From contig NC_092459.1 in the NCBI RefSeq assembly GCF_047495875.1, positions 17,469,795 through 17,533,794 of the forward strand: a stretch of 64,000 nt of DNA, in the 5' to 3' direction. Below are positions 1 through 12,061 of the stretch, piece by piece. The first letter of the stretch is position 1; every line of letters begins with the position of its first letter. The translations under genes and the position numbers were made by a program. Origin of the DNA: Pithys albifrons albifrons (taxonomy: Eukaryota > Chordata > Aves > Passeriformes > Thamnophilidae). The notes below the pieces were generated by a model. The model searched no databases. It saw nothing but the letters and a program-made list of their open reading frames with translations, and had not been told where the DNA came from.

Positions 1-2106
1 TCTAATAAGACAAATAAAATGCTTGAGAGGAGGGCACCAACATGTAATAACAGTTATGTCAGTTTCAGACAAATAGACTTTTCTGGAGACATCTACATCT
101 TATGTCCTTGATGCTTCTTACTGTTGATGCGTAACAAGACCAAGAAAACGTAGGCTGTACATACAGTCATGAATAGGACCTCCCTGTGATGGTGGCAATG
201 AACCTCTGCATCTCACAGAAGCAGCCTCAGACACTTGATGCAGCCAAAGTCTAAAGGTCATTTGTTAAACAACAGGGGAAAAATCTGTAGCTGTACATGG
301 TCAAGGTGAGAGATATTGGTGAGGAAAGTCTTGATGGCATGTGAGGAGTCCTGCAAAGATACAGAAGGACATAGCTGACCAAGGATGTTTTCAACAAGCA
401 GCATTAAAAGAGGAGTAACTGACAGTGAAATAGAAGCAGCTCACTGCATATCACCTTAAATCAGCTAAAATTAGGAAAGGAATGAAGTGTCATAATTTGG
501 TCTCAAGGCATTTAAATAGAAAGTATACGTAGGGCTTGTATAAATGCTACTTTATCAGATGTTATCATTTTCATCAAAACTATCCTCTTTTCATTGTCAT
601 GTATCCCCTACCTCCCGGAGAAGTTCAGTTCCCAAATGACTATGTGAGTATCAACCGATTCTTATTCCACAACATGAATAATAATCTATGGATATATATT
701 TACTCAAAACAAGATGAATTCAGCTAAGATGTAGATTATGGAAAGAAAATGGCTCCGGTGAAACAAAGCTAAAAAACATGCCCTGCGCCTTTCAGACAGG
801 CTTCAGCATATGCAATTTCCCAGCAACTCACTAGGGATAGAAAACAAACTGAAAAAGGTTCAGAAAGTTCTTGCTTCAGTTGCCTGACTATTCCCAAGAA
901 ATTATTTTTATTTACCAACGTTCTTCTCTTTCAATAGTTGTTTCCTAATTGTGTTAGTATAACTTGCAAGCACTCTGGAAAGAACTAAAAACCATAAGCA
1001 CACAAAAATCCGTTATTTCTGATTTTGTGTTAACTATCATGTTGTACATACGTTAAGAAGACTCTCTCCAAAGACACTGAGTCAGCTTTAATTGTTTATG
1101 TAGGGTTTTTAGTAACACACTTTGAAGCTAGACAGCAACTCTTTGATCTTTAAAAGCTTAAAATGAGAGACTCAAGTGTATATCCTCAAACCTGCAGTTA
1201 ATCTGAATTAAGACTCAAAATGAGGGACTGATTCACATTTCAAATGAATCAGGCATTTTAAGATGACAGTGGCTAACTGATTACTGCTCAAAATATGTCA
1301 TTCTTAAAGAGAAATAAATCCTAAGGAACATTTATCCTATTTTTTGTAACATTCTGATATGTAGACCACATTCTGTAACACACTCAAAGGGAAGCAATTT
1401 CAGTTCTTCCTGGAGTCAATAGACACTGCAAAAATATTCAACTATTCACATGACAGAAGAACTTAACAGCTTCAGTTTTGCTCTCAGAACACAGCTAAAA
1501 GAAGGCAGTATTCAAAACTGCACCACTGCATTTCACGTCAATGTAGAAAATTCCACAATAACCAAAGAGTGAAATATAATACTACTAGTTGCTTTTTTTC
1601 CCTTACCTAATGGTAGTTGGATTTTCTCCAGATTATTTCCAAAAGGAAAGAGGTTTCTTCACATCTTTCCTCTTCTAGTTCCATAATTATGTCACAGCAT
1701 CACTACCAGCACACACATACACATACACCCACTCCCCCCTATTTCTAAATTATTAAATCAGTCACATCTAGGTTTGAAAACAGATAAAAAGAACACTAGT
1801 ACAATAATTTCTATGTTTCAGTAACATCACATAAACCCTTGCTTTTAAAAGGATAACACACTTAGAATAGATGTGATAGTCTAGTTAAAATTATGCGTGG
1901 TAGGCTCAAAAAAATGACAGACACCTGGATTTACAAGGGGACTGCAGCTAAATCTGAAAACAAACTTAGTACTAGAAATGTGAGCCTAATGGTGTCCTCC
2001 TATGACAACTATTGAATGTTGAGGACCCCACAAACTTTCATCAGTGTAAGGAGACAAGTACATTAGAGTTTGCCAAGCAGCTGCAACTGAGTGTAGGAGC
2101 AACATC

Positions 2107-2155
2107 TCCCACCCCCTGCTTCCACCCGCCCCCTCCCCCCTGCCCCCCAACCCAG
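2107..2155. repeat. C-rich low-complexity tract
   Basis: An almost pure pyrimidine tract dominated by runs of four to six C, in otherwise AT-rich DNA. The complementary strand is G-rich and could form G-quadruplex structures. It causes the Pro-rich and Gly-rich frames seen here on opposite strands, so those frames should not be read as genes. Confidence 0.75.
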
Positions 2156-4380
2156 CTGACACTGCAGAGCTGCTGGCTCTCTCTCCCACAATCTGCAACT
2201 CTAGCAAAGTCTCTGTTTTCTGTCAAATGAGAAGCACATATCTACTGCCTTAAACAGAACAAGAAAATTATAAAAGCATTAATCTTATTTGACTCAATAT
2301 AGATAGTCTGATACTATGACACTGTAACAAAAAGTAAAGAGTTTGGAAGAAGGGAGAGTAGAGGTCTGTGCAAATACCCAGTTTGGAATGCTTCTCAATC
2401 TTTCATCACCTTTGCTGGAGAAATGTCACAGGACTTCTCTCAGATGCATTTAATACACCTGCACCTATTTAACCATATTCCTTGCTGTGAGAATGTTGCT
2501 TGCTTTTACATGCAACATGTGGGACAGTAATCCTGAAATCCTCAACTTAGTGTCAGCGCAGAGCCAGCAGTTGACACTTACATGTGCTACAGATACCTTA
2601 CATGCTCAGCACTGGCTATAGTCTTCAGCTTTTAATCATGCCATGACTGCAGAGCCAGGCTAATAGAAAGTGCAGCCTTCAAAAGTGAGATATAAGCCCT
2701 TAATTTGTCACTTATTGCAAAAGTCCTGAGGAGTAGCTTCAAGTTTTCCTCTATCATAGCTAGTTTCCTACTTTTTCCTCTTTATTTTAATATTAAAGTC
2801 TTATGAGCCTGAAAAAGATACAAAAATGCTCCAATTGACTGTTCAACTCAGTTCTATTGACCACAGAAGTTTATGAAAAACAGTTGGATATATAGCATAA
2901 AATAAAGTTGCATTATCAATGACAAGAAATATTATTCATACTTGCATATGAGAGATTTCAAAATATTAATTAACTTTAAAATGAGGCCTATATAGATTCT
3001 CCACATGGAATAAAATAATAAATTAATTTCCTATCCAGTAGGACATTTTTGGGACCTCCACTGCTAGCTGACAGTCAAACACCGCAATCATATGGAGTAG
3101 TTGTGGTCTCAGATTCACGATATGTGTGCTACATCTCTTACAATGCTAAGGAACATCTGTCAGTCCAGTGCAGATATGAATGCTCTTTGGATCACAAGAC
3201 AGTTTGAAAAAGGAAGTTGGAAAAGAACATCAAAGCATGTACTGTACTCACTGCTCATCTCGATGTCACTGACATCACTAGTTTCAGAATTAATTTCCTG
3301 ATAAAAATGGTAAGATTACACTTTATAGTACTGTCCTCAGTTGTGATGCTAACTTTGGACTCCAATGAGAACCAAATACTGCCCTGTATTTGCCCTAACC
3401 TTTCTCATCCACATTTTCCATCTCACAATCTATTTATGATGAACTTGTGAATTTTCAATTCCAAATGTTAATGTCTACAAAACAACTTAAAATTATAAAA
3501 ATAGATATGCTGTATTAATTGAAGATTCCAATGAATACAAATCTTCATTATGAATTGAAAAAAAAAAAAACATGTTGCTTTCTCTTAGATTTTGGTAAAA
3601 CTTCCTCCAGAACACAGGAGATTTGGAATCAAGAATCAGTTCTCCATGGAAACACAGAGATGAAATATTCCTTATTTGAGTCTTTATCTCCAACTACTGT
3701 TGTCATTTTATCAGACCCTTTATTGGACAGCACAGACACATTAGAAAGAAAATTCTGACTGTAGTAATGATGCTTATTTTGTAATGTACCATTACAGATT
3801 TGAAAGAAAATCAGAATCAATTAATTTCATTTGTTCATAGTGACAGAACAAGAGGCAACACTTCAAGCTGCAGTAGGGTACATTAGCTTTTCTATCAGAG
3901 GAAAAAATTACACTCACTAGATCATTAAACAAACTGCCAAGTGAAGTTACAGACTCATTATCACTTGAAACACGACACCTATCAAAGAAGCCAGAAATAA
4001 TAAATCTGCCTTGCCAAAATGGTAATGGGTTGTCCATATATTCCAGAAGAAATGCACTCCAAAACTGAAATGGTTTGATTAGGCTACAAAAATTACTTGT
4101 TATTATTGTCTGCATTATTTTGTTTAGTTGGTAATAATAACAGAAAAGTGCTATAGCAACAGTTTCCTGAAAGATTACTCAACTGGCAGTGTATTTAATA
4201 AACCTTTTTGTTATAAACCTTCACTTCTTTTCTTACTCTTTTGAAATTCAGAACATTATAGAGCGTAATGCACTTTGGGGCAGAACATAAAATCCCTACA
4301 GTTGTATTTTTTGCACATATTTTGTATACACATAAACAATATCAATGTCACCTGCTTGTTATTTATCACACTCTGTGGAA

Positions 4381-4775
4381 AAGCACCAGGTACAGGACTA
4401 AACACAGCCTTGGGCAACCCCCGTGGCAATGGCAGGTGCCCAGCTGTCACAGCCAGCTCCTGCACAGCAGGCACTCAGTGTCTGGGAGCAGCTGGAGAAA
4501 AAGGTGCACCCGAGGGAATGGCGAGCTGGCAGTAAAGGTGGTTCTGGCAACAGACCACAGAGCATCAGGCAAAGGTGCAGGACATGGGCAACAAAGCAAA
4601 CCCAAACAAGAAGTCATGAGGAAAGCCCATGTTGTGTGGCTCAATTTGGGACAGAGAGGGCTGGGCTGGGCTGAAATGGGGCTCCTGGGCCTTGGGCATG
4701 GGCACTGCCCCCCAGTGGTGCTCTCACGGTTCAGACACTCAACTGTCACCACCAAAATTCATAGCTTCTGGTTTT
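4381..4775. other. GC-rich patch of unknown origin
   Basis: Base composition rises sharply above its AT-rich flanks for about 400 bases. Frames of 169 and 83 residues on the plus strand and 102 on the minus strand overlap here. None has a recognisable motif, and the longest starts in the AT-rich flank. CpG is not enriched as in the island at 26.4-27.6 kb. It could be an old transposon fragment, a decayed pseudogene or a local composition shift. Confidence 0.35.
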
Positions 4776-6929
4776 GAAGGCAAGAGGGTTTTGTGAAGTG
4801 CCATACTGTAACTTGGATTTTCCATTCTGTTTTGTTTTGTTTTGGTTTTTTTCTTCCTCAGCCTGAAAGTAAGTTCCATTTACAATGGCCAGCTAATTGT
4901 GAAAATTAAACTATTTCAGTACAGCTAGGCTAACCTCTGCCAGCATGGCACAGCCATTACAGTACAGAGATGGGTCATGCTTAAAAATGAGCATCTGTGT
5001 AGACATCTGCCACACTTGGACAAGGTCCTCTGAAAGCTTTAGTGACTTAAGTAAATGACACAGAAGTCTAGAAGTGTGAAAACATTAAGTTTAGTGGCAT
5101 GCACACAGAGGGAATGAAATCAGCAAGGGCAGTAACTAGCACTGCAGCAGTAACAATCACTGCACTGCCTACTTCACAAGCATTGTCTTTGAGCAGGTTT
5201 CCATGGTTAAATGGCTTTCATGGACAAAACATCAAAATACATGCATTAAAGCTTCAACACAAGTACTGTCTCAAACAGAAAAGTCCTTGGCAGACTGACG
5301 AGGAATCAATCTCAGTCCAGCCAATCATGCACTTCACTTTCAAGGACAGCCCAGAATAACATTTTGTAAAGACCATGAAAAGGAAACACGTCACCAATGC
5401 AAAAGATAGAATCTTCAGCACAGAAAACTGTTAGCTGGAAAATAACAACCAAAGTTACAGTGATTGACAATTTAGCAAGGTTCTTTTTTCTTCTTAGATA
5501 TTAAAGTTAATTAAAATTGGTGAAGGCATCAAGTCATTTGTGACCTATCGTAAACGTAATATAATCTCATCTGAAAAGCATGAAATTGCTCTGCCGATAT
5601 CTATCACTTCAATTCTTGATAACTATTATAGTCATTCAATAATCCAATTACTATAAATTAGATTGCAGAAATAGACCTATACAGTAGCCAAAATACAAAA
5701 GACTTGTGACATTGTCTGCACAACATTAATTGGCCAAAAGAAACTTATTAGGTAAAACAAACTGAAAAAAAATTGCTTTGACTTCCTACAATACGTATTT
5801 CTGAAAGTGTTGTTGCAGAATAGAACACTCTATGAACATATATAGTTACCATTTTCAAATATAAAGAGTCAAAATGTATACTGAATCTAGAATGTAGTAC
5901 TAAAATTGGTCTTTAACGTAGCTTGGAAGGTGCTAAGTTTGACATCAGTAAATAGGCACTTGTTCATGCTGATCAAACAAACATCATAGAATGCAGGAAC
6001 AACATATTCATTCATGTGAAACTCCATTTTCTGGGCCCAACACAGAAGGGCTTAATCTAATACTTGACAGTATGCAGTCACTGAGAGTCAAGCTTTGCGT
6101 GTAAGGAAAAGGTTCCCAGAGGAAGGGATATTTAATGAACACTGGTATTCATCCTCTACCTCCACTAGTTCCAAACCTATTTTCAGTCCAGAGATTTTTA
6201 ACACTCATAAATATTTATCTTAAATTTATAAACTCAAGAAATAGTTCATTTTGCCTAAAGTCTTGCCCAAATATCTGATAAAAATCTATCATTTCAGTGT
6301 CAGATAAAGAAAAAAAGCCAAAACTACAAATATTAAGAGAGAAAAGTTGATACAATATTAAGAGTACATGGTTACAAAATTTTTGACTGACAGGGTGAAT
6401 GAATGGAGAGTAAATCAAAACTGCTCCATTTTCCAAATGTTTTCAGTTAGATTTTAAAACTTAGTTATATTAAAAATCCCACAAAAGTAGCTAGTGAATA
6501 TGCTACTTTGGATTATAAACTCACCTCATAAACAGCTGGTTTAGAAAAATCATTAACTGTTATGCAAAGTTAGAGGAATGCCAATTGGTAAGAAACAACA
6601 TTTGTATTTATTCTCAGTTTTACACTTCAGGTTATGAGGATGCAACATTCAAATGAGCAGGTTATCAAGCCCGATGGAAATCTACTGTCACTGCTGTCCT
6701 TAGCCAGTTGGGGTCCATGGTCAGATGGCTCACATTTACCAGTAGAATCTCTAAAACCTTGTGTCCTCACACAAAGCCACACACTACTGTCTCTTTCTTG
6801 GTACAGAAAAACATATTAGAATTATCAAAAAAGTTAAGACCACTCACAATTTCTTTCTTGGCTAGGATTTACAGAGGAGAAGCACTTTATAGAACATTTA
6901 AAACAGTCCTGTGAAACAGAAATAATGGG

Positions 6930-7036
6930 GAGTTTATTTATTTTGTTTATGGATAATTGGAATATAATGATCACACAGAAAGATTGGGGGGGTTATTTAT
7001 GTTGTTTACAGGTAACTGGAATATAATGATCACACA
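6930..7036 (+). repeat. Imperfect two-copy tandem duplication
   Basis: Two copies of about 47 bases lie about 60 bases apart (6,930-6,977 and 6,990-7,036). Each contains TTATTTAT, then TGTTTA, and ends in the identical string GGAATATAATGATCACACA. They differ by scattered substitutions and a G-run in the spacer. This is a local duplication with no visible function. Confidence 0.7.
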
Positions 7037-7767
7037 AATAACTTATTACTATATATTTCACTATATGGAACTAATGAGTTTTGCAAAATGCATATCCAAT
7101 AAAAGAAAACCTCCGAACAAACTAAACATTAATTATCATCATCTGCAACAGTAAAATCTAAGTAATTTTATCAGGCAAAAATCTGAATTGCACAACATTT
7201 TTTAAAAAAGTAAATTTTCAGAATTTGTTGGATGCTGTTTTCTTCTGTGGTCTGGATTAAAGGGAGCAGGAAAAAAAAACTGTTCCCATACATTTCTGTA
7301 AGTTATTTATATTCAGCCTTCATCCATGAAAGCATGTTCTCTGAAACTCTTCATACATGCAAAGCACAATCTGACTCTGTGAATCTCCAGAACACTGAGG
7401 GGTAAAGCAGACAGGAAAGAAATATATGCAGATGCACACTCATGCACAATGTAAAATAAGGCTCAGGCTTAATTTTGACAAATTAGTTACAAAAATCCAT
7501 ACTGATTTATAAATTATGCACCCTCACTGAAGTTAATACATCCCACAGAAATTGCATTGGATCTCAAGTCACTGCCACAAAAGTGTAACAATTCATGTGG
7601 AGTCTTTATTGTTATAAGGATGAAAATGAAAATAGAAATAACTAAGCTAGAGTGTTAATATAAGTTGTGAAATAACTGCAGATGTTATTTACTTGAATTT
7701 CCACACAGAATTTCATATAGAAAATAGATCTGCATACTGGTTTAGTGCTTGAAGGGATCGAGCAGAA

Positions 7768-8395
7768 CCATAGAATCATTTAGGCTGGAAAAGACCTTTA
7801 AGATCATAAAGTCCAACCATAAACCTAACACTGTCAAGCCCACCACTAAATCATGTCCATAATTGCCACATGTACATGTCTTTTATATAACTGGTGACTC
7901 AACCACTTCTCTGGGCAGCCTCTTCTAGTGCTTGATAACCCTTTCAGTGAAGAAAATATTCCTCATATCCAATGTAAATCTTCCTATGCACAACCTTAGG
8001 CCATTTTCTCTCATCCTAACTTGAGGCCTATTCCTCTTATGCCTAAGACTTCAGTTTTGTGTCCACTTTCACCCCTACCCTTCAGCAACAGACATCCACT
8101 TCCCTTGTTCAGCCTTTTAATACTAGTATAGTGATAGAAGCTCTTCTTGTTGCCTTCAGCATGCGTTGCAAGCCTTAACTCCACCTGAGCTTTGACTGTC
8201 CTGATACCATTTCCACACAACCATGCAATGTTTCCAAATTCCTCCTTTGTAGTCCACCTTTGTTGCGTTTTTGCACCAATTCATTGTCATGAGTTCCCTG
8301 TTTAACAAAGCTGTCATCCTGAAAATTATACTTGACATCCTGAGTATTGTGATGAACATTCTTGCTCATTGACGGGTTTCTCCATGAGTTTTCTA
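7768..8395 (-). mobile_element. CR1 LINE 3' fragment, minus strand
   Basis: The left edge carries ATAGAATCAT followed by the CR1 tail pattern (AGGCTGGAAAAGACC, GATCATAAAGTCCAACC), which marks the element's 3' end reversed onto the plus strand. The sequence then follows the CR1 3' region upstream, including TCTCTGGGCAGCC, the AGTGAAGAAA block and, near 8,280-8,310, the ATGAGTTCCCTGTTTAAC block. The copy is 5'-truncated as is usual for CR1, and substitutions and small indels have removed any coding potential. The right boundary is approximate. Confidence 0.85.
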
Positions 8396-10083
8396 GTCTG
8401 TCACTCCACTCTATTTGGAGAGATGATTGGACCTAATTACCTACAAATTTCACCACTACAAAAGTAATCTCATGCAAGTAGGCAAAGTCATAGCAAGACA
8501 GAATATAATTATCTTTGTTTACTACTATGAAGATACACTAAGATCTTACATCCCTCCGATCCAGAAGGTCCCTGATGAAGACTAGAAATGATACAGCCAA
8601 GTCTTATATGCTCTGAAACAATGTCTGTAATTGAGCCTTCCTTTATTCTCCTACATGAAATAACTCTAATAGTCAAATACTCTGAAGAAGAAGGGAGATA
8701 GTGAAGAACATTTCATAATCCTAAAAATTGTACTTTTTTACCAATATTCTCCTTAAAGGAGAAAACAGTGAGTGGTGAAAGACACACTTAAACTTTGGAA
8801 AGGTGGCCTTCATCTACTTGTGTTTCTTCATTTTCTTCTTTTTAGAAATAATTATTAGAATTACAATTTGAATGCATGCAAAATTCATTCATGATTAAAT
8901 TGCATAGGAACAGATTGCTCAGATAACTTTGTTCATCTCTAAGGATGGAGATCCCACGAAATCTAAACTGGATCTGGGAATCATGATCTCCAACATTTTA
9001 CCCAGATGTTTCAGATTTCTTACTTGCAAGATGCAGACTCTCCCAGCTCCCACTGAAACTTAGCTCCAGCCTGGAAAACCAGAAAAATCTAAAATAGAGA
9101 CGTACCGTACATGTGGGTGTAAGTAGCATACGATATGGCATACTATTCCTGAAAGGTTTCTAATTCCTGAATGACAAATTGCCAGTTTACTTGGCTGGAG
9201 AAAAATGAAGCAATTTGAGCAGAATAATTCTTCCATGGAATTCATTGCATAAACTGAACAGTAATTAATATTCCTGTTCTTATATATACCAAGAAAATGA
9301 TTGGTAAAATTCTGTAGACTTGGTTGGTATTATTTTACAATATGCTGTACAGAAATCATATACAAGTAGCTCCAACTCAAACATTTAAACTGATTTTAAC
9401 TGCTATAAAAATAATTAATATTTAAATACATTTTTAAACTTTGTCATGATCAATTCAGTTGTTAATACCCAGGTTATGGTGATTATCCCTAAAACAATAT
9501 TCAATCTGAAATCATATGAAGGGATTCTGCTATCAAGAAGGCTGTAAATTTGCAAGCTAAAAAAACAACAGTCAAGCATACAAAACCATTTTAACAAAAA
9601 GAAACAGCTACCTCCTTTATTTTTCCATAAGAGAAACTGAAGGATTAGGGAAAATCATAAGCTAAACAGAAATCAATCATCTGTTTCAGGCTTCAGGATG
9701 TATAATTATGAGTACTTCATGAGATACATCTAGAGTATCAGCATATTGACCAGGCCACAGTTGGAGCCCTACAAACAATTTGTGCAGACAGATATGGGAC
9801 AACTGAAAGAAGTCAATAGTAAAGAAACTGCATGATTTGAAGAGTCACAAAGGATTGATGCTGCTTATCCTACAGTACATAATACTGACAGTCTTCAGGT
9901 ACACAAAAACCTGCTGCAAAGAGCAAATATTCTACATCAAGACCAGAAAAGTAACAGCAGAATTCAACTGTGGGAGAAAAAAAAAAAACAAAACAAAGAA
10001 AGGAGGAGGAGGAGGAAAGACAAATGAGTGAAGAAATGCAAATTAGCAACTCAATCTGATACTGATCTAGTTGGGTCTCCAGG
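8396..10083. other. Noncoding stretch, no gene recognised
   Basis: AT-rich sequence with only short overlapping frames of about 60 residues. I see no repeat family, exon or RNA gene apart from the purine-rich tract near 9.97 kb. Confidence 0.55.
9969..10018 (+). repeat. Purine-rich low-complexity tract
   Basis: A run of A followed by AAACAAAG and then repeated GGA triplets, almost free of pyrimidines. It accounts for the Lys/Gly-rich end of the small frame here and is not evidence of coding. Confidence 0.7.
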
Positions 10084-10480
10084 TGTCAGGGAGCAGCAAG
10101 AGGCTTCTCTATGAGGAAAGGTAAACAGAGACCTCTGGGTGTTTGGGAGGCAGGTAAGGGCTATGTCCTTACCCACCAGAAGCACAGTCCCATAGTTATT
10201 GGGGTCACCCTTTATTGGGGTAATGTAGGTTAGCTTAGTGGCGGTCGAGGAGGCAGAGACAGCTCAGGCTGCAATGTGATCAGAAGGCTCACCGAAGACA
10301 AAGCACTTTATTTTTAGTAACAGCTTCACTTTTATCTACTCCTGCATGTAATATGCTAGCACACTATTGGTCAGCAGTTCACCTAACAGACATGGAAAGA
10401 TTCTACTGGTTACAAGGCATCTACATTCTACAGGTGGTTCTCTGGTCCTTAAGGATGCATTCATCAATCACCTCAGACCT
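10084..10480 (-). mobile_element. Probable ERV LTR fragment, minus strand
   Basis: Read on the minus strand, this contains GATAAAAG as a TATA-like element, then AATAAAGTGCTTTGTCTTCGG as a polyadenylation-signal region and a second AATAAAGGG. It ends in ...CTGACA at 10,084. Past that end the minus strand reads CC and then TGGAGACCC, the layout of a primer binding site after an LTR, though I cannot match it to a tRNA with confidence. I find no matching target-site duplication, so the far boundary is a guess. A host-derived or low-copy repeat is the alternative. Confidence 0.4.
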
Positions 10481-10500
10481 TAAGAGATACACACACACAC

Positions 10501-11034
10501 TGTCACCCCCTCAGTAACCATCCTCAGTAACCATTGTATCTAAGGAAGTTACAAGTATTCCACATGTGTCTTCCACGTAGCGGGGGGGTGGGGGGGGGGG
10601 GGAGTGGTTTTGGTCTCTTCTCTCTTGGCAGAGGAGCTGGTGGGAGGTGGTTGGAGTCTGGTCCCTCCAGTTGTTGGTGGTTCTCCTGTCCTGGGTGAGA
10701 TTGTTTCATTCTTGTTCCCCTTCCCTGAGGTTTTTAATTTTGTTTGTTTTGATTCATTCGGTTTCTTTAGGTTGGGTTGGTGTCTTCCCTATTTTCTGGC
10801 TAATCAATCCCTTTTTTTCCCTTCCCCTCTCCCCTGGGAGTGGGATCCTATGTACTGTGTATACAGTGTGGTTTGTAAATGTTAGAAAATATAATTTATT
10901 CTTTTTATTCAGTTCAGTTTCTTTAGAGTGCATTTCTTTTAAGTAGTTTTTTTTCTTTCCTTTGCTGGGAAAGTTCTGGGAGGGGGAAGGGGGGCCAGTC
11001 CAGGGTTGGCAACAGCTAGGTCCAACCTGCGACA
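10501..11034 (+). mobile_element. 5' LTR of a tRNA-Gln-primed endogenous retrovirus
   Basis: The segment begins TGTCAC and ends GCGACA, near-matching inverted termini of LTR type. A tRNA-Gln primer binding site begins five bases after the 3' end, which fixes that end and the plus orientation. Inside are a G-run at about 10,581-10,602, pyrimidine-rich stretches and a T-rich 3' half. The 5' boundary is less certain because it abuts a short AC repeat and a possible minus-strand LTR; TGTCAG at 10,084 is an alternative start. No second copy of this LTR occurs in the window, so the provirus is truncated or rearranged. Confidence 0.65.
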
Positions 11035-11039
11035 TTATT

Positions 11040-11058
11040 TGGAGGTTCCACCGAGATT
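11040..11058 (+). other. Retroviral primer binding site, tRNA-Gln(CUG)
   Basis: TGGAGGTTCCACCGAGATT is the exact complement of the 3' end of vertebrate tRNA-Gln(CUG), including the CCA, as I know that tRNA. It lies five bases after the LTR's terminal CA, the normal position for priming minus-strand DNA synthesis. It identifies the upstream segment as a 5' LTR and excludes a tRNA-Trp, tRNA-Lys or tRNA-Leu primed lineage. Confidence 0.85.
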
Positions 11059-11236
11059 GACCTTGGATTGTTTTGTAAATAGTTCTCTGTTTAGAGAACA
11101 GTGCCCGGGAGAACTGCCAACTGAAATGGTATTTTCAAAACAATCACCAGGAAGGCAGCCAAGAGTACGTTGTTGATATAAACAAGGTTTTTGTTTGGGA
11201 ACAGAGGACTCAGGCATAAGGTAAACAATAGAAAGA

Positions 11237-11836
11237 ATGGTTTTTACCCTTTTTAGCAAATACCTGGGAGGTACCAGAGTAGGTCACTCCAACCATGCTG
11301 GCATGGCCTGGCAGTCTTTTGTAGTGAAAGGCCTCCTGTTAAGTGTCTTTCTATTCTTTTACATACTGATGGTGGTAACGCTTACTCCCACTCAGAGAGG
11401 TCTCCTAGGGACATACCTAGGTCTGCCTGATGATTGTCATCCATTTAAGGCCCTCCTGAATCTTGGCATTAAAGGCCTGTTGACATGTGACATTAAAGGC
11501 CTGTTAAAATACAACATTAACGGCCTATTAAGAGAGATCCCTACTGTTACAATTGGTCTCAGTTATTACCTAAATTGTATTGTGACAGCACTAGTGTTTA
11601 TGAAGGTAATGAAAATGCTGTATAAGATTGGAAGAATGCTGGCACTTCGGTGCTTCCCTTGTTTCAGACCTAAGAAAGGCTATGCCTCTGGGGGACTCGC
11701 TGGAACTTTGCAAGGGGCTTCGGACAGGCCAGTCCCAGGCTGGGATGGGGCTTGGTTGGATCTCAGTAAAGTGCTAGGGCGTATCTCACCCCCCGTTTAT
11801 TGGAAGTTCACGTCAAAACAAGTGTGTGACTATTGA
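11237..11836 (+). CDS. ERV 5' internal ORF, putative membrane protein with short repeats
   Basis: A 199-residue intact frame starting about 180 bases after the primer binding site, where a gag or leader gene would start. Hydrophobic segments at about residues 32-49 and 104-121 look like membrane spans. Between them, four 8-residue units (residues 70-101) share the core GLL or ALL. A basic, Cys-containing stretch with CFPCFRPKK lies near residues 139-147. No matrix, capsid or zinc-knuckle motif is visible, so it is not recognisable as ordinary Gag. The absence of stops over 600 bases suggests a fairly young insertion or constraint. Another ORF begins one base after its stop. Expression and function are unknown. 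Confidence 0.5.
   Translation: MVFTLFSKYLGGTRVGHSNHAGMAWQSFVVKGLLLSVFLFFYILMVVTLTPTQRGLLGTYLGLPDDCHPFKALLNLGIKGLLTCDIKGLLKYNINGLLREIPTVTIGLSYYLNCIVTALVFMKVMKMLYKIGRMLALRCFPCFRPKKGYASGGLAGTLQGASDRPVPGWDGAWLDLSKVLGRISPPVYWKFTSKQVCDY
11444..11539 (+). repeat. Four in-frame 24-bp tandem repeats
   Basis: Four consecutive 24-base units, each with a core close to ATTAAAGGCCTGTTA. They encode units beginning FKALL, IKGLL, IKGLL and INGLL. Because 24 is divisible by three, copy changes keep the reading frame. They lie between the two predicted membrane segments of the ERV ORF. Confidence 0.8.
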
Positions 11837-11837
11837 G

Positions 11838-11954
11838 ATGGCCCGCTGTTTGTCGGAAGAGTGTTTTTCCTACAAGGACCCGTATACGCGAGTCTCTGCT
11901 TTGTGTTGGGGCCTGGCTAGTGCTTATCGATTTGCCATGGACTACTGTCAATGA
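11838..11954 (+). CDS. Short ERV ORF, 38 residues
   Basis: Starts with ATG one base after the TGA of the preceding ORF (TGAGATGG) and in a different frame. The product begins MARCLSEECF and contains several Cys and aromatic residues, with no motif I recognise. It could be an independent small ORF reached by reinitiation, or the continuation of the upstream protein after a frameshift mutation. The second reading fits a decayed single gene running on into the ETQTQ repeats. I cannot separate the two. Confidence 0.3.
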   Translation: MARCLSEECFSYKDPYTRVSALCWGLASAYRFAMDYCQ

Positions 11955-12061
11955 CTTGAGGACAGGATAGAAAATGGACATATGCCGTTCGAGACCCATG
12001 TAGTCCCCGTTCAGACTACCGAAAGCGGAGTCCAACACAGCATGAGGTCAATGATTTTTCT

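Larger units (their letters stand above)
1..7767. other. AT-rich noncoding stretch, no gene recognised
   Basis: The open frames here are short, overlap one another on both strands and carry no domain I recognise. I found no clear splice-bounded exon and no recognisable transposon end. Local oddities (a C-rich tract, a GC-rich patch and a tandem duplication) are listed separately. The stretch could be intron or intergenic DNA; the sequence alone does not say. Confidence 0.6.

Noticed and set aside
4268..4777. 169-residue plus-strand frame
   Set aside because: It starts in AT-rich flank and crosses a GC-rich patch; other long frames overlap it on both strands, and no domain is visible. Kept only as a composition anomaly.
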